A DNA stretch of 47,014 nt from an uncultured Bacteroidales bacterium (lineage in GTDB: Bacteria; Bacteroidota; Bacteroidia; Bacteroidales; Coprobacteraceae): contig CASFRL010000043.1 of assembly GCA_949297285.1 (NCBI GenBank), forward strand, positions 1 to 47,014, in the 5' to 3' direction. Position numbers and translations under genes: made by a program. This document shows, piece after piece, positions 25,059-32,892 of this stretch (its first letter is position 1; every line of letters begins with the position of its first letter). Under the pieces are notes generated by a model. That model ran no database searches. It worked only from the letters and a program-made list of their open reading frames with translations, and was not told the DNA's origin.

Positions 25059-25119
25059 AGATTTTTCCGGCTGACAACCACTATTTTTAGAGCATATGTT
25101 GTCTCTACCGGAAAAATCT
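25059..25119. terminator. Large inverted repeat after the GRE operon, possible terminator
   Basis: Perfect 12-bp outer arms (25059-25070 and 25108-25119; AGATTTTTCCGG and its complement) enclose inner arms GACAAC (25073) and GTTGTC (25098), with a loop of 19 bases. It lies 45 bp beyond the RhaT-like stop codon. There is no flanking T-run apart from the T-tract inside the arm, so it could be a terminator, an mRNA-end stabiliser or a protein-binding site. Confidence 0.5.
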
Positions 25120-25164
25120 TTCTTTATATGGTATTTTGAATATTGTGTTTCGTTACAAGATATC

Positions 25165-26178
25165 TTATATAACGACAGAAAGTATAATAATTCCCGCAAT
25201 GAGGAAGAAGAGTCCCGCAATCATTGGGCTACGAGCATGTCGTGTTGCTCCACGCCATTCTCCGGCACAAATTCCGGCAATATTTCCGGCTATGATGGCA
25301 ACCGATTGCATGACGGCCCATCCGATAGATGCTCCTGATGATCCCATTTGGTTTCCACCCATACCGTATAGCATGATGCTTAAATACCAAATAATGCCTG
25401 CTATTGCGGCCCAAACGATACTACGAGAAGGATTTAATGTATAGTTATTCCACGAATTGTTGCGGAAAAATAAGCGGATACATTCAGCCGCATTGATAAG
25501 AAATCCTGCTGTCAGGGCTATACTCCAGATAATGTTTCCTGCGTAAACCGGTTCGGCACCCATTTCAACGGCTCGATCTTGAAGCGGTTTCCCATAAACG
25601 AAGGCAAAATTAATCATCGGACCGAATACCCCGGCCAATAGGCAAATAATAAGACCTTTGCCAAAGCGGGATTTGCTGATTGTTTCTTGTTGAGTTTTGT
25701 TTTGTACTTGTTCTTTCCTTTTTCCGGCAATGGCAAAGAGAATTATCCCTATCAATAAAATGACGATTCCGGTCATTATTTGTATTCCGGACGGTGTGAT
25801 CAGTTCTGCCGGATTTCGTAACAATATAGGAGTGAGTGTCCCTACGGTATTGATTAACCCTTGCATGATAGGAAGACTGAGCGAAATACCTAAATAGTCG
25901 ATACCTTTCCCGAAGAGAATAGAACCGATACCCCATATAAGGCCAAAAAATGCGACGATAGCTGTGCTGTATGATTCTTTTGCATAAAGACTTCCCATAT
26001 CAGGGATAGTAAGCCATGCGACAATCCATGGTGTGACGATTAGTGCGATAAAACTCCAGATAAACCAGTTATTTTCCCATTTCCAACCTTGATTTAGTTT
26101 GAATGGAATGGCAAAAGTACCGGAACAGATACCGGCAAATATAATCAGTGATAGCCCGGTAAATAAATTTGTGTCCAT
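25165..26178 (-). CDS. RhaT-like sugar/proton symporter
   Basis: A 337-residue inner-membrane protein with about ten hydrophobic helices. It resembles the L-rhamnose/H+ symporter RhaT: FAGICSGTFAIPFK near the N-terminus, WKWENNWFIWS, FGLIWGIGSILFGKG, and SSGASIGWAVMQS in the C-terminal half. RhaT-like proteins in Bacteroidota often import sugars other than rhamnose, and no rhamnose isomerase, kinase or aldolase gene is next to it. It is the last gene of the operon of activase, GRE, cupin and transporter, 4 bp after the cupin stop. It probably imports the substrate of the GRE pathway. Confidence 0.85.
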   Translation of the reverse strand: MDTNLFTGLSLIIFAGICSGTFAIPFKLNQGWKWENNWFIWSFIALIVTPWIVAWLTIPDMGSLYAKESYSTAIVAFFGLIWGIGSILFGKGIDYLGISLSLPIMQGLINTVGTLTPILLRNPAELITPSGIQIMTGIVILLIGIILFAIAGKRKEQVQNKTQQETISKSRFGKGLIICLLAGVFGPMINFAFVYGKPLQDRAVEMGAEPVYAGNIIWSIALTAGFLINAAECIRLFFRNNSWNNYTLNPSRSIVWAAIAGIIWYLSIMLYGMGGNQMGSSGASIGWAVMQSVAIIAGNIAGICAGEWRGATRHARSPMIAGLFFLIAGIIILSVVI

Positions 26179-26182
26179 AATA

Positions 26183-26611
26183 TTAATGTTTAGAATTGTT
26201 ACGGCATTGTTTTACTTGACGGTACAGTTCAGAGCGTTCTATTTCATTGAGATCTCGAAACTCGAAATCTCCGAGATGCGTATTGGAATTCTCAACGATC
26301 AAAACTCGGCTTCCTTCTGACATCGCTATTTTGTGCCATACATTGCGTCGTATGTTATAGGCAGTTCCTGGTTTCATGTTTTGAAGATCGTATCCGATGA
26401 TTTTTTGCTCGTTCAGTTCGGCGGCAATCAATACGGCCTCTCCTTCGAGCAAGACAAAAAGTTCATCTGTAAAATGATGGATATCGAGTTTTACAATGTG
26501 TTCCAATGACTCTTCAAGAGCATAATTTAATATGGCGGTTTGCCAGGTGGGCCCGATAAGAAATGGATTATAACCAGCTTCCTGAGGATTGTAACAATCG
26601 ATAAGTTTCAT
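26183..26611 (-). CDS. Small single-domain cupin
   Basis: A 142-residue cytoplasmic protein with no signal peptide. One cupin barrel is visible: motif 1 is HHFTDELFVLLEG, with His and Glu ligand candidates; motif 2 is the region PGTAYNIRRNVWHKI, with another His. The metal site thus looks at least partly intact. Small cupins in sugar operons can be isomerases, epimerases or mutarotase-like helpers, but this subfamily is not one I can name. It lies between the GRE gene (35-bp gap) and the RhaT-like gene (4-bp gap), so it probably acts on the same substrate or product. Confidence 0.75.
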   Translation of the reverse strand: MKLIDCYNPQEAGYNPFLIGPTWQTAILNYALEESLEHIVKLDIHHFTDELFVLLEGEAVLIAAELNEQKIIGYDLQNMKPGTAYNIRRNVWHKIAMSEGSRVLIVENSNTHLGDFEFRDLNEIERSELYRQVKQCRNNSKH

Positions 26612-26646
26612 GGCATATATATTTTTAGTGTTTTTTATAGCAATGT

Positions 26647-28788
26647 TTAGTTTTCGAGAATGCGATCTACGACCAGTTGACGGAATTCGGGAGAAAGCAT
26701 CGCGAAATAGGCTGTAAAACCTGTTACACGGACAACTAAATCGGGATATTTCGAAGGATCTTTGTGCGCTTCCAATACTTTCTGCTTATCCATGATGTTG
26801 ACATTAATTAAAGTTCCTCCCATCTCGAAATGAGTTTTGATAATCGATTCGATGAGTGCAACATTTTCTTCTTGGGCAAATGTCGGGTCAAGTTCCCATT
26901 GCATTGGAGCCGTATTCCCGTATCCAGGTTGAATGCGGGCAATGGCTGTGGCAAGCGACAGAGATGCTCCGTCGGTTACAAATCCGGGTGAAGGATTTGC
27001 ACCGTGTGAAATAGGTGTGCCGGCATGTCGGCCGTCGGGTGTTGCTCCTACACTTCGCCCGAATCCGATAGTATTGGCCCACGAAAAAAATCCGGGAATA
27101 AAGCATCGGTCGAGTTTGGGTTCCGATTCTTGTCTGACCAGTGTTACAAATTCATCACGAATACGTAAGGCCCATTGTTCTCCAATAGAATTTTCAGATC
27201 CATAGCGTTCACTGTTTCGTAATAATTGGCGTATTTTTTCACCTTCTGTTCCTGTGAAGTCATTTTGTAACGCTTCTGTTATTTGTTCCCATGTGAGCCG
27301 TTTTTCATGTTCGATACGCTGTTCGAGTGCCGAGAAAGAGTCTGCTGCAATTGCCAGCCCGGCGCCGTCAATAGCCAGGTTGTAATATTCAGCTCCTCCG
27401 CTTGAGACATCGGTTCCTTTTTCAAATGGACCGTGACTTAGCAAATTGAGCAGCAATTCTGGCTCATTATATTTTTGATATTTTAAATGATGTCGAATGC
27501 CTTCTGCAGCAGTGTGCACAGCAATTTTGAGATGGCGGGCAAAATGCTCCCAAAGTCGTTTTGTTGAAGGATTTCCCGTAGCAATAGTTTCATAATAAGC
27601 GACCTCAAAAACACGAGCCATATTGACTTTAACCAAGTCATTCATGGTATATTCCAGACCTGGAAGCGACATCCAATTGCAGCCTACGGCAATGCGTTGT
27701 CGGGCTAATTCGGCGCTGAACCCGTTTCGCATAAATCCTTCAACAAGGGCCTTGTCTCCTGAGAATCGAGGCCATCCGTTTTTGTTTTTTACCAAGTATT
27801 CTACCGATTTGTGGAGCAGTTTGGGATCGAGACCTTCATGAACACGCACCGTGATGTTGAGTGATGTGTTGATGCGGTCGGCGGCTTCGAGAATAAGAAA
27901 AGAAATTTGCGATGTCTGGTCATTCCCAAATTTATCAGGCCCTCCCAATTGCCAATAGACCGGATCATTGATGAGAAAGCAAGCAAGATAATAGATTGTT
28001 GTTTCATCATCGATAATACCAGCTGCTTTGTCTTTTTCGTAAAACGGACGTAGTAGCGAATCAATTTGTCCACCTGCTCCGTCACGATTATAAGTACGCG
28101 ATGCGAGGTGATACCAAATTATCCATTGGCATGCTTCTCGAAGAGTTTCCGGAGGGTTGTTTATAATTCGTTCGTTTACATCAGCCAGTTCTGTTAAGCG
28201 GGTACGGATGTCAAGATCATCGCATATTTTAGCTCTATTCCGAGCTTCTTCAACATGTCTGGAAATCCATCCTTGTATCGCTTGAATAGCCTGTATGTGA
28301 AGATTATAAAAATGTTGCTGTTCAGGGGTGTTGTTGATTTTTTTCCAATGTTGAATTCGGCTGATGAGCCCGCCCCATCCTAATCGTAACCCCATTTCAT
28401 AGTCTGGGGCAAAATGAGCATCATCTCCGATTCCGCAGATGATATCGTATTTGTTTATATTTGCTTTTAAATGGTCGTAAGGATAGTCGGGATTCCATTT
28501 ATTAGGACGCATTTTAGACATGAAATACATCCAGCGTCCGGCAAATGCATCGTCCGGATCGATATAAACGGGATGAATATTCATCAAACTACAAAAATTC
28601 TCAGCCCATGCATCGTATCCATAAAATGAACCGTCAGGATTATTTGGGTGAATGTGCCATAATCCTTTCGGAGGTACTATACGGCCATAATCATCTTCAT
28701 CAAGAGTCCCTTCAACTTCGATTTTTTCTTGTGTCTGTTCCAGTTTGCGGGCTCGTAAACGAGCAATTCTTTCGTCGTAATTTTTCAT
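26647..28788 (-). CDS. Glycyl radical enzyme of unassigned function
   Basis: A 713-residue member of the pyruvate formate-lyase/diol dehydratase superfamily. The C-terminal glycyl radical motif VRVTGFTAYF puts the radical on Gly690. The thiyl Cys is Cys370 in AVGCNWMSLPG. Aligned by eye to glycerol dehydratase-type enzymes (GCVEPNIPG, then GWHDAAF), the usual Cys-x-Glu becomes Cys-Asn-Trp, while the Asp 14 residues after the Cys is kept (Asp384 in TMNDL). It is shorter than most diol dehydratases (~790). The missing Glu argues against standard diol dehydration or choline lyase chemistry. It lies 12 bp after its activase gene, with cupin and sugar-transporter genes behind it, so the substrate is likely a sugar, polyol or sugar acid. 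The reaction is unknown. Confidence 0.87.
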   Translation of the reverse strand: MKNYDERIARLRARKLEQTQEKIEVEGTLDEDDYGRIVPPKGLWHIHPNNPDGSFYGYDAWAENFCSLMNIHPVYIDPDDAFAGRWMYFMSKMRPNKWNPDYPYDHLKANINKYDIICGIGDDAHFAPDYEMGLRLGWGGLISRIQHWKKINNTPEQQHFYNLHIQAIQAIQGWISRHVEEARNRAKICDDLDIRTRLTELADVNERIINNPPETLREACQWIIWYHLASRTYNRDGAGGQIDSLLRPFYEKDKAAGIIDDETTIYYLACFLINDPVYWQLGGPDKFGNDQTSQISFLILEAADRINTSLNITVRVHEGLDPKLLHKSVEYLVKNKNGWPRFSGDKALVEGFMRNGFSAELARQRIAVGCNWMSLPGLEYTMNDLVKVNMARVFEVAYYETIATGNPSTKRLWEHFARHLKIAVHTAAEGIRHHLKYQKYNEPELLLNLLSHGPFEKGTDVSSGGAEYYNLAIDGAGLAIAADSFSALEQRIEHEKRLTWEQITEALQNDFTGTEGEKIRQLLRNSERYGSENSIGEQWALRIRDEFVTLVRQESEPKLDRCFIPGFFSWANTIGFGRSVGATPDGRHAGTPISHGANPSPGFVTDGASLSLATAIARIQPGYGNTAPMQWELDPTFAQEENVALIESIIKTHFEMGGTLINVNIMDKQKVLEAHKDPSKYPDLVVRVTGFTAYFAMLSPEFRQLVVDRILEN

Positions 28789-28800
28789 AGGATAATAGTT

Positions 28801-29694
28801 TCAAAGTTTCTGTTTAATGCCGAAACGGTTCGGAATTTGTTTCAGATGTGATAAAATTTCTGGATTAAGGGACGTTTTTCCTTTCATCGGATTAATCATG
28901 CCCAGATTTTCAAATTTTTCGAATCCAAGAGCGTGAAAACCGAGCAGTTCGTATGCAACATTGCCTTCCAGTTCAGCAATAATTTTGCAAAGTGCATCAA
29001 CATCCTTTTCCGTATCGTTGACTCCCGGAATGATTGGAGTACGTACGATTATGTTACTGCCTTCTGTGGCCAATCGTTTAAGATTTTCAATGATACGTTT
29101 GTTCCCTATGCCGGTCCAATAGCGATGTTTTTCCGAATTGGCAATTTTAAGATCGCACATCCAGAGACAGACCAAGGGAAGAAGGCTCTGAATGATATTC
29201 CAAGGCGTAGTCAAATTAGTCTCGATGGCTGTATGTATTCCTTCGTTCATACATCCAAGTAATACTTCACGAGAAAATTCAGCTTGTAATAACGGTTCAC
29301 CGCCGGATAGAGTTATACCCCCTCCAGAGTTTTTATAAAAGCATCGATCGAGAAGCAATTTGTCGATAGCCTCTTTAGAGTCTATTTCTCGACCAATCCA
29401 CATCATAGCGTTTGTCGTGCACGCATCGATACATTTTCCACAATAAGTGCAACGTTCTCGGTCGATGACGACTTTATGTCCAAAAGAAAGAGCTTGTTCT
29501 CTGCAAACAGCAATGCAACTGCCACAGCAGATACATTTACTGGAAATATATTGTATTTGTGGGGATGAACTCCATGTCTCCGGATTGTGACACCATGCAC
29601 AATGAAGGTTGCATCCTTTCAAGAAAAGTGTTGAGCGGATACCCGGACCATCATGGATCGACATACGCTGAATGGCAGTGATTGTCCCTTTCAT
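28801..29694 (-). CDS. Glycyl-radical enzyme activating enzyme (radical SAM)
   Basis: A 297-residue radical-SAM protein. The cluster motif is Cys28-x3-Cys32-x2-Cys35 in GCNLHCAWC, followed by two ferredoxin-type 4Fe-4S motifs (Cys54/57/60/64 and Cys82/85/88/92) and LSGGEPLLQ. The two extra clusters are typical of activases for diol dehydratase-like GREs and absent from the minimal pyruvate formate-lyase activase. It would generate the radical on Gly690 of the neighbouring enzyme. The start is set at ATG 29694 (MKGTITAIQ), which matches how this family begins; ATG 29715 lies only 2 bp from the -7 box and would fall upstream of the transcript start. It is first in its operon. Confidence 0.88.
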   Translation of the reverse strand: MKGTITAIQRMSIHDGPGIRSTLFLKGCNLHCAWCHNPETWSSSPQIQYISSKCICCGSCIAVCREQALSFGHKVVIDRERCTYCGKCIDACTTNAMMWIGREIDSKEAIDKLLLDRCFYKNSGGGITLSGGEPLLQAEFSREVLLGCMNEGIHTAIETNLTTPWNIIQSLLPLVCLWMCDLKIANSEKHRYWTGIGNKRIIENLKRLATEGSNIIVRTPIIPGVNDTEKDVDALCKIIAELEGNVAYELLGFHALGFEKFENLGMINPMKGKTSLNPEILSHLKQIPNRFGIKQKL

Positions 29695-29717
29695 TTTCCG
29701 ATTTATTGTTTTCATAA

Positions 29718-29725
29718 CAAAGGTA
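29718..29725 (-). promoter_or_regulatory. -7 box of the GRE operon (TACCTTTG)
   Basis: On the minus strand the sequence is TACCTTTG, an exact match to TAnnTTTG, 23 bp before ATG 29694. The -33 region is weak (TTTA). A weak -33 would suit an operon that needs its AraC activator, encoded divergently. The position decides the start of the activase gene. Confidence 0.5.
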
Positions 29726-29933
29726 CCGATTTAGTCTATATGTAAACCGGATGATATTTACTCCATTTCGTGCCTTTATTATGCTATTCCGATATTTTCT
29801 CCTTCTATATTGCCCAATATTCTTGTTTTGCGATTATGTGTCGAATGCCTTTTTTTGCAGATAACACAATTTGTCTTACAGGAAAATCTTGTAAATATCG
29901 TTATGAATTGGCTGTTATCTTCTGTCAAAACCT

Positions 29934-29941
29934 TATATTTG
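29934..29941 (+). promoter_or_regulatory. -7 box of the araC-type gene (TATATTTG)
   Basis: TATATTTG matches TAnnTTTG exactly, 15 bp before ATG 29957. A TTG at 29908 is a possible -33 box with spacing slightly long (23 bp). The 240-bp divergent region probably also holds the AraC binding sites, which I cannot place. Confidence 0.45.
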
Positions 29942-29956
29942 TAATAAATGTGATTT

Positions 29957-30796
29957 ATGATGAGAGATTCCCGATTTAAATTATCATATTTTCTCAATGC
30001 AGACGAGGTGTTTCACATCGCTCGGGTGAATATCATGTCTAAACAAGATCTTTCGCTTCATACTCATGATTATGCTGAGATATTATGGATTGAGAAAGGA
30101 TCTGGAGTCCATCATATTAATGGAAGATTGATGAGACTTTCGTCTGGTGATATGGTGATGATTCGTCCCGATGATTGCCATACGTTCTCTGCAACAGGAC
30201 ACGGAATCACATTGGTAAATGTCGCTTTTCCAACCGAAACACTCGATTTTTTACGTCAACGTTATTTCGAAAACAGTAATCTTTATTTCTGGACTTCGGC
30301 ACAATTACCTTTTCATGTTAGGCTTTCCCAAGAAGTGATCAAACGCCTCTCTTCTCGTGCCGAAGAAGCGATGAATTATCGGAGGTCGCGATTACAGTTA
30401 GATAGTTTATTGCTTTTTATATTTCGCCAGATTACTGCAAATCAAAAGTTTGAAGATAATATTGAAATACCGGTTTGGCTTTTTAATGCGATTCAGAAAT
30501 ACAATAGTCCCGAACAATTTTCCCGTGGGGTAGCGGGATTTGTTGAATTGTGTGATCGGAATGAGGATCATGTGAATCGGGTCGTGCGATCTTATTTTTA
30601 CAAGACATTGACCGAATTGATCAATGAATTTCGGATGCGTTATGCGGCAACGCAACTTTCCATTACCAATATGCCGATTAAAACGATATGCCTCAATTGT
30701 GGCTTTCTTAGTTTAGGACATTTTTATAAAATGTTTCAGCGAGTTTATCACCAAACACCTCGAGAATATAGGAAACTTAATCAGATGATAGTTTGA
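29957..30796 (+). CDS. AraC-family transcriptional regulator with N-terminal cupin
   Basis: A 279-residue regulator. Residues ~20-110 form a cupin sensor (LHTHDYAEILWIEKG, then GDMVMIRPDDCH), which probably binds a sugar-like ligand. The C-terminal ~100 residues are two helix-turn-helix motifs of the AraC type, ending with the signature LGHFYKMFQRVYHQTPREYR. The layout resembles ChbR- and RhaS-like regulators. It is divergent from the GRE operon and is the obvious candidate activator of it. ATG 29957 and ATG 29960 are both possible starts. Confidence 0.88.
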   Translation: MMRDSRFKLSYFLNADEVFHIARVNIMSKQDLSLHTHDYAEILWIEKGSGVHHINGRLMRLSSGDMVMIRPDDCHTFSATGHGITLVNVAFPTETLDFLRQRYFENSNLYFWTSAQLPFHVRLSQEVIKRLSSRAEEAMNYRRSRLQLDSLLLFIFRQITANQKFEDNIEIPVWLFNAIQKYNSPEQFSRGVAGFVELCDRNEDHVNRVVRSYFYKTLTELINEFRMRYAATQLSITNMPIKTICLNCGFLSLGHFYKMFQRVYHQTPREYRKLNQMIV

Positions 30797-30877
30797 TTTG
30801 TTTTTTTATTAGATATTATGTTAATATAAATTAACTATATCTGCTGTTTTATCTGAAATATAATTTGTTACTTTGTA

Positions 30878-30893
30878 TTAACAAGTTTGTTAA
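30878..30893. promoter_or_regulatory. Putative TetR operator 1 (TTAACA-N4-TGTTAA)
   Basis: A perfect 6-bp inverted repeat with a 4-base spacer (AGTT) lies 21 bp before the tetR start. The spacer and right arm overlap a possible -7 box (CAAGTTTG). The same arms, plus flanking A and ACA, recur upstream of the tolC-like gene. Confidence 0.6.
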
Positions 30894-30914
30894 ACAGATT
30901 TGATAATATTTGCT

Positions 30915-31538
30915 ATGGGTGCTCAGAGAAACACAGAACAGCGTATAATGGAGGCAGCCGAGAAGATTTTTCTGGAAAAAGGTTATATTCTGTCTACCAC
31001 TACTTTAATCGCAAAAGAAGCCGGGGTCACACATGCAATGCTTCATTATTATTTTCGGACCAAGGAACAGATATTTATAAAAGTATTTAATAAGAATTTG
31101 GGCGAACTGACTTCTTCTCTACGCCCGATTATGAAGATCGATCGGCCGGTATGGGAGACGTTGGAAGAGGGGATTGAACTGTTTTTCGATTTTTTGAATA
31201 CGCACAGACAACTTGCCGCCCTTATCTATGATGTGATAAATTATAACCCTCAGTTGCTGGAGTCGTATATTCAAAGTTTCGGAGGTCTGAAAAACCGGAT
31301 GTTTGAGCATCATAAAGAGATGCTTGAGAATGAGATCAAATCCGGAAGAATCAACCCTATCTCGATCGAACAGATTATATATGATATTGTAACAATGAAT
31401 ATGACCGTGTTTATGTCGATCACGACAATGAAAAATATCATTAATCTTCCGTCAGAAGAGATCGATCAGTTCATTGCCAATCAAAAGTCTGAAATCATAA
31501 GCAAGATACATTACCGCCTTTATGGAAAACTTTATTGA
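30915..31538 (+). CDS. TetR-family transcriptional repressor
   Basis: A 207-residue regulator with the N-terminal TetR helix-turn-helix (residues ~6-55; RIMEAAEKIFLEKG, then AKEAGVTHAMLHYYF). The C-terminal helical domain would bind an effector. It begins the export operon and probably represses both itself and the efflux genes through the two TTAACA-N4-TGTTAA sites. E. coli has an analogous TetR (CecR) controlling the ybhGFSR exporter, which this cluster resembles in composition. The start is ATG 30915; an in-frame TTG 15 bp earlier is less likely. Confidence 0.9.
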   Translation: MGAQRNTEQRIMEAAEKIFLEKGYILSTTTLIAKEAGVTHAMLHYYFRTKEQIFIKVFNKNLGELTSSLRPIMKIDRPVWETLEEGIELFFDFLNTHRQLAALIYDVINYNPQLLESYIQSFGGLKNRMFEHHKEMLENEIKSGRINPISIEQIIYDIVTMNMTVFMSITTMKNIINLPSEEIDQFIANQKSEIISKIHYRLYGKLY

Positions 31539-31584
31539 TTAGGAATCGGATAATATCTGTTTTCCCTATTTTATTGGAGCAAGA

Positions 31585-31600
31585 TTAACATAGTTGTTAA
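31585..31600. promoter_or_regulatory. Putative TetR operator 2 (TTAACA-N4-TGTTAA)
   Basis: The same inverted repeat as at 30878, here with spacer TAGT, centred 23 bp before the tolC-like start. Both copies extend to ATTAACA-N4-TGTTAAACA, more identity than chance would be expected to give in two short leaders. Confidence 0.6.
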
Positions 31601-31615
31601 ACATGTCTATTAATT

Positions 31616-32887
31616 ATGAAGCGAAATCTGAAATTATTGAAGGAGATACTTTTTATCGTCATTCTTTCACTGTTTGCTCAGCGCATCGATGCGCAAATAA
31701 CAGTTGACGAATGTATTGCCCTTGCACGGGAAAATTATCCTCTTTACAAAGAGCATGAACTTACCGATAAGAGTGAGAAGTATGATTTGAAAAATAATCA
31801 ACTGAAATGGGTTCCGCAGCTTTCGCTAAACGGCAAAGCATCTTATCAGTCGGAAGTGGTTGAAATGCCTTTTACCATACCGGGATACGAGTTTGATATA
31901 TCTCATTTTCAGTATGGCGCGACAGCCGATTTAGACCAGATGATATGGGATGGCGGTGCGACAAAGAATAACCGGCAGATGGTTCAGGCGAATGCCGATG
32001 TGAATCGTCGCCAATTGGACGTTACCCTTTATTCACTGAACGAAAGAGTCGAAAATCTCTTTTTCGGTATTCTGTTACTCGACAGGCAGATTGCCCAAAA
32101 CGACGTACTTATGGAAAGTTTGCTTCGGAAACGCAAAGAGGCAGAGGCTTGTGTCGAGAGCGGTATAGCCTATAAGTCGGATGTAGATATTGTAGATGTC
32201 AATATTTTGAATTGCCGGCAGCAAGAAGTCGAGTTGTTGAATAATCGGAAAGCCTATTTAAAGATGCTCGAAAAGTTGACCGGGCGAGACCTGACCGATA
32301 AGAAATTGATAGAGCCTGATGTAAATATTCTTGAACAAGATATGGAGATACGGCGTCCTGAATTGTTGTTGTATGATGCGCAACTTTCTCAAAACAAACT
32401 TAAGACGTCTGAACTTAAAACAAGAATCTCTCCGAAATTCAATTTGTCATTGCAAGGTGGGGTAGGGCGTCCCGGGCTTAACATGCTGAAAGATGACGTA
32501 CAATCATATTACCTTGCCGGCATTAAGATGCAGTGGAATATCGGCTCGCTGTATTCTCTGAAAAATGATCGGCAAAAGGTCGAATTGCAGAAAAAAAATA
32601 TAGAATATGAGAAAGAGACTTTCATATTGAATACTTCGCTCGATATCACAGAGCAGCTTAGTGTCATCGATAAGATAAAGAAGATGTTGCAGATGGATGA
32701 TGACATTATTCTTATGCGTGAACGGATACGGATTGCCGGAGAAGAACAATATGCGAACGGAGTGATTAAGATGATCGATTTGATGACCATGATCGATGAC
32801 GACCATAATGCGAAGCTGAATAAGTCGGTGCATGAGTTGCAACTGATAATGGCAGTTAGGAAACTTGAGAATATAAAAGGAAAATAA
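31616..32887 (+). CDS. TolC-family outer membrane efflux protein
   Basis: A 423-residue exported protein (signal peptide ends IDAQ). It has the TolC layout of two repeated halves, each a long coiled-coil helical pair with a short beta-barrel part; ITVDECIALARENYP is the typical opening. It would form the outer-membrane channel for the exporter encoded downstream. The gap to the adaptor gene is 5 bp. Length fits the family. Confidence 0.9.
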   Translation: MKRNLKLLKEILFIVILSLFAQRIDAQITVDECIALARENYPLYKEHELTDKSEKYDLKNNQLKWVPQLSLNGKASYQSEVVEMPFTIPGYEFDISHFQYGATADLDQMIWDGGATKNNRQMVQANADVNRRQLDVTLYSLNERVENLFFGILLLDRQIAQNDVLMESLLRKRKEAEACVESGIAYKSDVDIVDVNILNCRQQEVELLNNRKAYLKMLEKLTGRDLTDKKLIEPDVNILEQDMEIRRPELLLYDAQLSQNKLKTSELKTRISPKFNLSLQGGVGRPGLNMLKDDVQSYYLAGIKMQWNIGSLYSLKNDRQKVELQKKNIEYEKETFILNTSLDITEQLSVIDKIKKMLQMDDDIILMRERIRIAGEEQYANGVIKMIDLMTMIDDDHNAKLNKSVHELQLIMAVRKLENIKGK

Positions 32888-32892
32888 TATTA

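Larger units (their letters stand above)
24753..25164. other. Intergenic region without a gene
   Basis: This 412-bp AT-rich stretch lies between the start of the Ntn hydrolase gene and the end of the RhaT-like gene, both on the minus strand. I see no credible coding frame. It contains a weak -7 box near the left end and a large inverted repeat near the right end, both listed separately. Confidence 0.6.

Noticed and set aside
26647..29694. Assignment as 1,2-propanediol dehydratase for rhamnose breakdown
   Set aside because: The RhaT-like transporter tempts this reading, but the Cys-x-Glu motif is missing, no rhamnose genes are adjacent and no microcompartment shell genes are present.
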